Notes under the pieces: generated by a model
Told to the model about the DNA's origin: nothing
Databases searched by the model: none
The model's input: only the letters and a program-made list of their open reading frames with translations
Made by a program: the position numbers and the translations under genes
In this document: piece by piece, positions 55,497 through 64,000 of the stretch
Layout of the letters: each line of letters starts with the position of its first letter
How positions within the stretch are numbered: the stretch's first letter is position 1
Assembly (NCBI GenBank): GCA_035578905.1
Contig: JAQJVL010000674.1
Span: forward strand, 388,188-452,187
Reading direction: 5' to 3'
From: Stictocephala bisonia
Lineage: Eukaryota; Arthropoda; Insecta; Hemiptera; Membracidae
Length of the DNA: 64,000 nucleotides

Positions 55497-55572
55497 CTGA
55501 ACAGATTCACATTCAGATAAATGAAGTAACAGATTTATTGAAAGAAGTAATTAAGAGGTAATAACTTTAGTT

Positions 55573-55643
55573 ACAATGAAACACTTGATGTTGGGCCACA
55601 ATGGAACTGTTCCATTGTGGCCCAACATCAAGTGTTTCATTGT
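55573..55643. repeat. 71-nt perfect palindrome
   Basis: Two 35-nt arms around a single T at 55608. The left arm begins ACAATGAAACACTTGATGTT and ends GGGCCACAATGGAAC; the right arm is its exact reverse complement. It lies in the 5' part of the pogo-like element. Confidence 0.95.
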
Positions 55644-56013
55644 GGCCCATGTCTGTTAGATCAGAAAAACTAACCCTAATTTGACTTCAGAACTTTCTAA
55701 AAATATGCTAACTAGTCTAAAAGTTTTAGAATGAGTTGTTCTTTAGACTGGTGTGTGACACTTACCTCTAATAACTGAAAATAGAAGTTGAAGTTGTGAA
55801 GAATTGACCTGGAAAAGTTACTTCAAGATGTCAAAATCAAAGCATGAATAATATCTCTTCCTTACATGAAGTCAGCCATTTGCAACAATGCACTATGGGT
55901 AGAAAAATAGTTTTAAAGTTCACTCACAGAGTGCAGCAGTTGGCAGACTATCGGAATAAAAAAAAATATGGATGTTCCACGGTGGCCCATGTTCCATTGT
56001 GGCCCACCCTCCC

Positions 56014-57093
56014 CCACTTTGTGATGACTGCCGAAAACGTTGCAGTAAAGTAATTCCTTATCATCAGTAAGTATCAGTAACACTCTGTTTCTGCCTACAG
56101 GATCTACTGAGACGAGGGACAGGCCAACAGAAGAGGACAGCTACCACAATTTCTCCATGATAATTATTACAATTATTGTCTGACCCATTTAAATTATTTA
56201 GTTATTATAAATCCCTGTAACTGTAAATTGCAATCACTTTCTTTTATTAGTTATAAATACTTTGATATAATGAGCAACTCTCTCATTTTCTCTTCCCTGT
56301 TCTATTTTTCTGTGACCGTCTGGCGAGACATAATTGATTGATGGTTACCTCGTAATCAGAGCTTGATATAATGATTTCTTGAGTTTAAATTGTTATACGA
56401 GTTGTCTAAATTTACTGGAACAAATGTAAGAAAGTGAGAGGTTTTTAGTTCAGTCTAATTTTCCTGCGTTGGACTGCCTCAGCGGAAGATTGGTGCTGTG
56501 GGCTCTTTCGGTTTATATTCATATCTCAGCACTGGAATGAGCGAATTTCAAATTTGGAACATTTTTCAATCGATGCAGTCCTTTTCGACCTACAGGCGCT
56601 AGAAAATTAGGGTTTTATAAAATTTTAAGCTAAGTTTGTAAAAATCACCAATTTTTGACAGGTGATTGCGCCTAAATGGCTGACCGATTTCAATGTTGTA
56701 AGATTCATTAGACGCATTTCTGTAGGATGCGTACTTTTAAAAGTTTTAAGTGAAATACTGAAAAAAGAGCTAACATTTTGTGGTTTTTAAGCTCTCAAAT
56801 CTGAAGCACAACCTAGAAACCGTCACAAACTAAGATACCCATTATTCAGCACCCCCAAAAGGGTTTAAAACAATTTCCAGCTCTCGAGCAATTTTTAGGG
56901 GCTAAACCTCTTTTTTGCACTAATATTCCTCAGCTAGTCATGTATGGTTACTATATTTCATTCTTAGTTACTGTTATTTTTTCAACAACTTGCTTTTCAT
57001 TAATCATTTTGTAGTGCAGTTCTATTGTAGTACAGTATTTAAATTGACTATTTTTGACTATAATGACTATTTTTACTTGTAGTTAAGTTGGTA
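56014..57093. other. Intergenic sequence, nothing recognised
   Basis: AT-rich, no coding and no clear repeat. Confidence 0.45.
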
Positions 57094-57541
57094 AGAGAGA
57101 GCCCAATAGCCTTTAGGTGAAGTTTTAGTCATCAGCATTAAGGCATGGCAGAGAGAGCCCAATAGCCTTTAGGTGAAGTTTTAGTCATCAGCATTAAGGC
57201 ATGGTAGAGAGAGCCCAATAGCCTTTAGGTGAAGTTTTAGTCATCAGCATTAAGGCATGGCAGAGAGAGCCCAATAGCCTTTAGGTGAAGTTTTAGTCAT
57301 CAGCATTAAGGCATGGTAGAGAGAGCCCAATAGCCTTTAGGTGAAGTTTTAGTCATCAGCATTAAGGCATGGCAGAGAGAGCCCAATAGCCTTTAGGTGA
57401 AGTTTTAGTCATCAGCATTAAGGCATGGCAGAGAGAGCCCAATAGCCTTTAGGTGAAGTTTTAGTCATCAGCATTAAGGCATGGCAGAGAGAGCCCAATA
57501 GCCTTTAGGTGAAGTTTTAGTCATCAGCATTAAGGCATGGT
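57094..57541. repeat. Satellite: 8 copies of a 56-bp unit
   Basis: Exactly 448 bp of head-to-tail units starting AGAGAGAGCCCAATAGCCTT and ending AAGGCATGG(C/T). All copies are identical except the last base, which reads C T C T C C C T from left to right. No partial unit is left at either end. Confidence 0.97.
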
Positions 57542-58280
57542 AGTTGCTTTGTTCTTTATCCATTTGCTCAATGTACAGTTAATTATTCAATTTTTATGTT
57601 GTCTATTTCTATATTCAGAGTTGGAATCATGAACAGTGATATGATAGATTGCCCTATGATAGATAGACCTATGATAGATTGCCATTTATCAATCACATTG
57701 GACAAGACCAGATTTGTAACAATCCATCTAGTGAAATATTTATTTTGAAACGATATCCTTTTTAATTCACTCTTTACTACTTTTCAACAACCTCTTTACA
57801 GGCAATTTATTAATATTTAAATATAATAAAATCCATAGCAATATTATTTGTTTCTTTCATGGTAATCATTTAATTTGATGAATCGGTATAAAGCATTGTT
57901 TATTCAAACATATTTTATTAAGATTTGATTACAGACATATCAATGCATTATAAATTACAAATATATACAAGAGATTAATATAAATCTTAAACTATAATTT
58001 AATATATGCTGTACAATGAAAATTACGTAACAAACTATACAATTACAGCTAATTGAGGTAGATACATAAAAGAACCTTATTTGGCATATATAATCTACTA
58101 TTATTTCGAAGTTTTTATACCAATGTTTAAGATCAACAAATATTATATAAATTTATTTGATTGTTCATTTTTATTGAATGAGACTTTGAAATGAATCCTA
58201 AAAATTATTTTTCTAATAATATACAATCAAAGTATATTTAATGCCTAGATAATCAACATTTTAGGCAAAATTGTTGAAGC
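57542..58280. other. Intergenic sequence
   Basis: AT-rich. A small internal repeat CTATGATAGATTGCC (57653 and 57669) is the only structure noted. Confidence 0.4.
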
Positions 58281-58289
58281 ATCCATATT

Positions 58290-59590
58290 ACAACAGCTGT
58301 ATGATTTCTATATTGTTATTGGAAAAGTCCAATAACAATATTTTCATGACAAACAGTTTGGATTTAGAAAAGGACTTTCCACTGTGAAGGCAGTTGATTG
58401 ACTAAAATTATAATAATTTTGAAAATAAAACAGTCACTACAGCTACTGTAATAGACCTAAGTAAGGCTTTTTACTGCGTATCTCATAGTATTTTGGTTGA
58501 TAAGCTCATGTATTATGGAATAAGTGGAAATTTTATTAATTTAATCATCTCATACTTGAGTAATAGAAAACAAATTACAATTGTAGACAATCAGAAGTCT
58601 AAATTAGGGAAAGTCATAGCTGGTGTTTCTCAGGGTTCAATATTGGGGCCTTTCTTTTTTCTGATCTATTAATGATCTACATTGTAAAATAAACCCATCC
58701 TGAACCTCAATTCTTTACGCTGATGACACTACTCTTATAGAATGAAACAAAGATGTATAAATTTTGAATAAACAAATTACTTCATCATTAGAAAAGGCTA
58801 AATTATGGTTTCTACAGAATAATTTAAGTATAAATGACACTAAAACTGAAAGTATTATGTTCTTCTTAAACCCAAAACTCAAAAACAGTGTTGAGTTGAA
58901 ATCTGTACAACTGTTAGGTTTATATTTAGATAATAGATAAACCACCTGGTGTGACCTATCTTGTTTACTTGTAAGAAAGTGGCTAGAGTATGGTATCTAT
59001 TAAGGAGATGAAACAATGTGTAGGTTTTGAAATGCTTATAACATCATAGTATGCATTTTTTCAGCCACACCTACTCTATGGGATTATGCTTTGGGGTGGT
59101 TCCTCTAATTAGCATTAGCTGAGAGCACTTTTATTTGGCAGAAGAAAGCTATTAGATTAGTAGCAGGGGTAGGGGCAAGAGAATCTTGTAAACCTCATTT
59201 TAAAATGTATAGAATCTTAACACTTCTTTCTTAATACATACTAGCAAATATAATGTATGTCAAGGAAAATCAATCTAAATTTGAAATTAGGTCATCTGTC
59301 CATAATTATAATACCCGAATGAAAAATGACATAGAAAGGACAACTCATCACCTAAGTGTAAACATCAATAGCCACTGTTATCAGCAAATACTTTTCTTTA
59401 ACAAAATCCCACTTAATATTAGAAATCTTGAACAAACAAAATTTCATCTCGTCTTATCAGGATGGTTCAAAAGTAAGGCATTTTATACTATAGACAATTT
59501 TTTAGAAACAAACATATTAGAAAGTGACTTTGAGTAAGCTAATTTACAATCCTATACTTAATGGTGAATAAAGATTTTGATTTCTATTAT
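58290..59590 (+). mobile_element. LINE E: reverse transcriptase to 3' end
   Basis: Broken frames read KQFGFRKGLSTVKAVD, ATVIDLSKAFYCVSHSILVD (first catalytic Asp), INLIISYLSNRKQITIVDN, VIAGVSQGSILGPFFFLI, SILYADDTTLIE (YADD), [19 protein letters not shown] and, after more decay, HNYNTRMKNDIE, FFNKIPLNIRNLEQTKFHLV and AFYTIDNFLETN. The order is that of a CR1/Jockey-like RT with its C-terminal tail, and GAATAAAGATTTTGATTTCT marks the 3' end. The endonuclease is missing, so a 5'-truncated copy. The catalytic Asp residues are kept but stops are frequent. Confidence 0.85.
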
Positions 59591-59594
59591 TTGT

Positions 59595-60105
59595 GGTGGA
59601 TATAAATAAAGACAGCCTAAGAAAGTAAAGCTATTCAAACCTATTGGCCTACCTATTAAATTGACACTTGATGAACCTTAAAATCCAATTGAATTTCACA
59701 GTACGCAAGTGTTTAGTTTTCATTTATTTACATTTAATCAGGCGATATAGATATATCATGTTAAATATTTTTATATTCTTTAGTAGCTAATCAAATTGGC
59801 AGTTTAATTTGTTATTAACTGTCTAGACATATTTTCAAGACTTTCAACAATACAAAAAAACACGGGAATGTAAATGTACAAAATCATACACAATGCAATT
59901 TGCCAGTAACATTGCTCATAAAATTATGTAATTGACTGAGTAAAAATATTTGAAGATCATTGCTTTGCCTTATACTTCTGTAAAAAAATAATTTTTTTTA
60001 GATGAAAATGTTAATCTTATCTCTGAAATAATTTTAACTCTGAGGATAAAATTTATTTGTAAATTTTTAGCATAGCCATACAAGTTTTTTTATGGATATA
60101 CATTA
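59595..60105. other. Intergenic sequence, nothing recognised
   Basis: AT-rich without coding or repeats. Confidence 0.4.
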
Positions 60106-60109
60106 GGTA

Positions 60110-60738
60110 TAACTCGCGAGGCTTACCGAGGCACATGGTTTGCGCGTGAGGGAAATAATACTAGGAGTGGAGGGGAAGGCAATCCCAGTCCCACCACTGT
60201 AATACCCTCCACCATGTGACTGATCCCCTAGTTACTGTGTTGCCGGTCGAACTACGTTTGCAGCGCCTCTGTGTAGAAAAGAATTCATTTTTGCCTCCTT
60301 AGTTGTTTGTTTACATTTCGTATAACGGCCAATCAGAAAGGTTGTTTACATTTTTAATTTGAATTAAAACCTCCTATTGCTAAAATAAAAACAACATTAT
60401 GCTGTCTTTGCAACGTCTGCTCTGGAAATGGGCACACTAATTTGCTTATAAATTAATAAATCAAATCATGATATAATCAATATATCTATAAAAAAATAAA
60501 TAAAAAGAAGTTAAACGCGTCATTTATTAATTGATTAGTAATGATTATCACATTTATTTATTATTTAACTATTAACAATAACAAGGTTAGGTCAGGTTGT
60601 AAACAATTTAAATTTCAGATGATTTTATTTTATATTTTTATTTACTATATGGCACATACTGACTCGGTGGATCCCCCCATTCCAGTTAATCTACTGCGTA
60701 TCGCCTGGCCAAGTGCCTAGTTTAAACCTCGCAAGTTA
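60110..60738. mobile_element. MITE with TAACTYGCGAGG ends
   Basis: TAACTCGCGAGGCTTACC on the left pairs with CCTCGCAAGTTA on the right (inward TAACTTGCGAGG), and a second matching block, GAGGCACATGG against CCAAGTGCCTAG, follows inside. 629 bp, more GC-rich than its surroundings near both ends, no coding. No convincing target duplication, so the superfamily is open. Confidence 0.5.
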
Positions 60739-62184
60739 AACTAGCCTGGGGGTCCACAGCTGACTATAAAATACTCCCTACAAAAGTAAAATAAAAAGAT
60801 AGAAAAATTGTTAGGCTAAGGATTTTGAAAGTTTTTTTGATGATCTGCTAGGTCAAAATTCTACTAAATTGTAAATTAAATCCTTCATTTATTACTTATA
60901 ACAAATATGTTCTTTGGTAAGACAGTAGGTTTAATGCAATAGAACAAGGGATTTTTCAACCCATTGGCCTATTTTCACAGAACTATTCTGTGACGGGTGA
61001 TGGTAACAATGCCTTTTCAATATTTATTTTTAATATCTATTGTATCAAATGAGTAAAAATATTAATAAAAACAACCAGTGAAGACCGAAATACTGTATTA
61101 AAATATAGGAGCTACCACTTTTATAAACTAAAAACATATCTCAAATCGGCAATATCGCGTGCCAAACTACGATGTTTGCTAGCTGAACAACGATGTGTAT
61201 GACAATAATATCAACTTATTGTTACTCTATCTGTTTCAATATTGCCTTCTGTTCCTTGTCAGCTCTACAACAATCAGCTGGTTTGTTTTACAATCAAATT
61301 TAGCTTTCAGTTTGTGATTGTAAACATAAGCAGACGAGTGTGAATGTTTTGTTATTAGTCTTGGCGGGACCATGACTAAAGGATTACCATTAGCGATATT
61401 TTCTATTTGTATAATATAAAGTTTCTCTTTTAATTTTGAAATTCTTAAATTCTACAAATTTATTATTATAAATATATTATTAATTGAACTCCCACTCAAT
61501 TCCTGTAGTTCTAGGTAAACATTGTTTTGTATTTTTGGCTAAAGTCAAAATGAGGAATTTTACATAGGTTTTGAAAAAATTTATGTGTAATGATTTTAAA
61601 ATATGATCTATAAATTATAATATTTTCTTGTACAGAATTAAATTGACAACAACACTACAGCAACTCAGTAATGATTTTTAATTGTTTACTTACATACTTT
61701 CAAGTTATAAAAACAAAAAACTTTATTTTTTACATTATTAGGTTATAATTATTTTTTAGGTACAAATAAACTATATCATTATAAAAATAAAAATATAACA
61801 ACTTTAGCTCTAGTTTGAAAATTGTATATTTTATAAATTTTTGGCCAAATGCTTACATTTTCCTTGATTTAATAGGATGAATAACTGACTGCGCAGTGCA
61901 AATAAACTCATAGTTCAATGGGTTAATAAAATGAACAGATTTTATAAAATTGAAAACCTGTTGCTTCAATAAATGTAAATGATAAAAGTGTATGTGGTGT
62001 TACAAGAATGTTACACTTCAAAAATAGAATTCACTATTTACATCAACAAAATTCATTGCTAACAATGTTATGTACACTGTACAAGTTGACTTGTTCTATC
62101 TTACACTTTGTAATAGTTTACTGGAATTGAAATTCAAACTTCTAAGCATCTAACATTGTTTATACTGACGGATTTTATAATGGG
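60739..62184. other. Region downstream of the 62-kb gene
   Basis: Would hold the 3' UTR of the - strand gene at 62185. No canonical AATAAA is seen close behind its stop; the nearest clear one on that strand is at about 61722. GTTCAATGGG followed by TTAA at 61925 resembles a piggyBac end, with a weak partner (CAACCCATTGGCC) at about 60957. Confidence 0.35.
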
Positions 62185-62675
62185 TCAGTATTGGGGGTTA
62201 GGTGAGTTCCGCTGGGTATGATGCAAATACGGAGGTGGAGGTCCGGGTATCGGAATACCAATGTTCTGTTGGGGCGACTGTCTCACAGAGCCAGGCTGAG
62301 GGGGTGCAGAATGGAAGTTACTCGCTTGTTTTATGTTCTGAGCGTAATTACCAGTGCTTCCTCTGTTCTGTGGCTGCTGTTGTTGTTGCTGCTGCTGGTT
62401 GCTTGGATTTGATTGAAAAGAGCCATATGAGGAGTCGGCTGAATCTTGCCTTCTTGTGCCATAAACAGATTCTGGCCGACCTGGTATCTTACCATAAATG
62501 CCACCAGCTCCGTTATTGATGGATCGTACTCCATATACACTCTCTCCACCAAGTCGTTGGTGATTTTGTTGATTCTGGTTGGCTGCACTGGTGTTGGAGT
62601 TACCACCTGGCGCGTTCAGCCTCATGGGGTAAAGAGACTGAGCTGGGACCAACGGCCCAGGTCGAGGAACAATTC
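62185..62675 (-). CDS. Last coding exon of an unidentified gene (polyQ, PPPY)
   Basis: The exon starts after GGTGATTGCAG with two bases completing a codon, and encodes IVPRPGPLVPAQSLYPMRLN through to RNSPNPQY and a TAA stop, about 163 residues. It is a low-complexity tail rich in Asn, Gln, Ser, Gly and Pro. Landmarks: two related phrases GGESVYGVRS and RPESVYGTRR with IYGK between them, a run of eight Gln (SNQQQQQQQQPQ), and GPPPPYLHH near the end, which contains a PPPY motif able to bind WW domains. No globular domain is visible. I do not recognise the gene. The uninterrupted frame, clean acceptor and codon use argue for a real host gene whose other exons lie right of the window. Confidence 0.75.
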
Positions 62676-64000
62676 CTGCAATCACCAATACAAAGTTTAT
62701 GTAGGCTTAGACTAAAAAGGGAGTAAAAAACCATTTTTTAGCTATAGTATCATATAATATGTAAGACTTAAGGGCTTAACCTGCCTCCCCTTATTTCAGG
62801 GATGGGAGGAAGATTGGTTACTAGTACTAGGTAGTAGACAGCTATTTGACATTGTACCTGTTTGTAAATTACTTATGTAACAACTGTCACAAAAGTAATA
62901 TAGTACAATAAATACTTTCTATTGTCTATTGACGCTTTACCAGTTATATTGTTTACGGTATGAATTTGAACATTTAATCATATCTGTTTTATATCATCTA
63001 ACATAAAGTGGAACCTTCATAACACGAAACTCAAAATTATACAATCCTTTTTAATACAATTATTTTAAACTCCCGTTGAATCTAGCAACAAATTTAAGAT
63101 TGTAAAGTATCTTTAAAATCCAATTTTTTTGGCTAACTAACTCAATAACACAAATTTTTACAACAATGAGAATCCAACTTCTAAAAGACAAATCCCACAG
63201 TAAAAATCCCAATAACGTGAACTTTTATGTTCAATTTAATCATGAGACATGAAAGCCACTTCCGTTTATTGTACTCCAACCTTAATAGTGTATAACTTAG
63301 CTCAATTAAGTTTGATTTTCTACATATACAGTATAACTGTTCAGAGTGATTGACTTAAAGTAAATAAGGTGGGATGTTAAGAAGAGCAATGTTTCAGTGT
63401 TGGTAGTCTTCATATTGCATCAAAGATGTGTAGTTATAGTACTGAAATACCTTTTTTGCTGTTCCTCTATTTTTAGGGTTGTACACTAACATGTATATTT
63501 TATGCAATTTCATTAAAATAGTTCGTGTATTTTTTAAATTGGTTTATGTTTTATTTTCCAATCTCAATTTCCACTGCCATACAGTTGTGCATTAAAGAAT
63601 TTCTAAGCTGTTTTTCTCAATAAAAAATAAAAGATTTTAGTTGTCAGTTCAACATAAACAATTAATTATTAAACAAAATAACAACTTATTCCATGTAGAA
63701 ACAAATTAATATACCACATTTTTCCCATTTTAACCTAAGTACCACGATCTCGACCATTAAGTTACTATATATGGCACAATTTTTACAATCTTAAAAAAAT
63801 AACAAGTAAACATTTTAATAAAAATCTTAAGAGAATTGAAAAAAGACAATATCAATTTAAATCAATAGTATTTATTAGATTCAACATTATTTATTGGATA
63901 GTAGTACAAATTTCATATTTTATCTTTCATTGATAATTATTTAAAAAGCATTATAGCTGATTATTTTAACAAATTTTTTACTAGAATTTTAAAAAAATCA
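62676..64000. other. Intron of the 62-kb gene
   Basis: Non-coding and AT-rich to the window edge. At 62770-62935 lies a short LINE 3' end (GTACAATAAATACTTTCTAT then TGTCTATTGAC) similar to the one at 28820-28850. Nothing else recognised. Confidence 0.5.
62770..62935 (+). repeat. LINE 3'-end fragment
   Basis: The region ends AGTACAATAAATACTTTCTA followed by TTGTCTATTGAC, sharing the ACAATAAAT...CTATTGTCTA ending with the LINE tail at 28853. The upstream part (GACAGCTATTTGACATTGTA CCTG split here) resembles GACCATGTACCTATTTGTA in that copy. No coding is left. Confidence 0.5.

Larger units (their letters stand above)
52739..56012 (-). mobile_element. Pogo/Tigger-type transposon
   Basis: Left end GGAGAGTGGGCCACAATGGA (TA directly outside) and right end, read inward, GGAGGGTGGGCCACAATGGA form inverted termini of at least 22 bp. 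Both subterminal regions hold multiple copies of the same GGGCCACARTGGAAC word. Length about 3.27 kb. It contains one long transposase gene on the - strand and a possible 5' exon. I do not see a clean TA on the right side. This is the best-preserved autonomous-type element in the window, with only a few nonsense changes. Confidence 0.88.

Noticed and set aside
60957..61925. Possible piggyBac MITE between CAACCCATTGGCC and GTTCAATGGG-TTAA
   Set aside because: Only seven matching terminal bases and only one TTAA; too weak.
62202..62715. + strand frames opposite the 62-kb exon, including a leucine-rich stretch
   Set aside because: The Leu run is the complement of the CAG-type Gln run; the - strand reading has an acceptor and a longer frame.

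Overview
This window is a piece of an animal nuclear genome, most likely an insect. It is strongly AT-rich, host genes are split by introns with canonical GT/AG borders, and most of the sequence is decayed transposable elements of arthropod type (piggyBac, PIF/Harbinger, pogo, Tc1/mariner and hAT MITEs, Jockey/CR1-like LINEs, a Penelope-like element). A hemipteran is my best guess from the element mix, but that is inference. There is no rRNA, tRNA or CRISPR that I can support.

Host genes are sparse. (1) The last coding exon of HDDC2 (5'-deoxynucleotidase family) lies on the + strand at 537-755. (2) A complete FAM8A1 (RDD-domain membrane protein of the HRD1 ER-degradation complex) lies on the - strand in four coding exons: 40336-40609, 10772-10892, 7688-7820 and 2193-2516. 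All three splice junctions are phase-consistent and the predicted protein has 283 residues. Its first intron is about 29.4 kb. HDDC2 and FAM8A1 are convergent neighbours. (3) The last exon of an unidentified - strand gene, with a Gln run and a PPPY motif, lies at 62185-62675.

Region by region: 0.8-8.6 kb holds three piggyBac-type elements and a mariner-like MITE between FAM8A1 exons. The giant FAM8A1 intron 1 (10.9-40.3 kb) is a nest. A LINE ('LINE A') is split at 21513/29527 by an 8010-bp PIF/Harbinger element with a TTA target duplication. That Harbinger holds a transposase, a MADF-BESS gene and a further element coding for a SENP8-like Ulp1 protease, an SGNH esterase-like domain and an OARD1-like macro domain in one decayed coding region, itself interrupted by a short repeat. 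Other content of the intron: a palindromic element carrying a piggyBac MITE, a second LINE on the - strand, an hAT-like MITE, and a 2.2-kb unit bounded by 23-bp inverted repeats.

Downstream of FAM8A1 come a non-autonomous element with a MADF-like exon (41.2-42.3 kb), a Jockey-type LINE (43.5-46.6 kb, - strand), another LINE 3' part (47.7-48.5 kb), a degenerate minisatellite, a Penelope-like element with a GIY-YIG-type domain (49.0-50.0 kb), a 36-bp tandem repeat, a nearly complete pogo-like transposon (52.7-56.0 kb) with very regular subterminal repeats and a 71-nt perfect palindrome, an 8-copy 56-bp satellite (57.1-57.5 kb), another LINE (58.3-59.6 kb) and a small MITE (60.1-60.7 kb).

The most unusual item is the Ulp1 + SGNH + macro-domain coding region at 26.0-28.2 kb, an enzyme set not usual for a known transposon class as far as I know.
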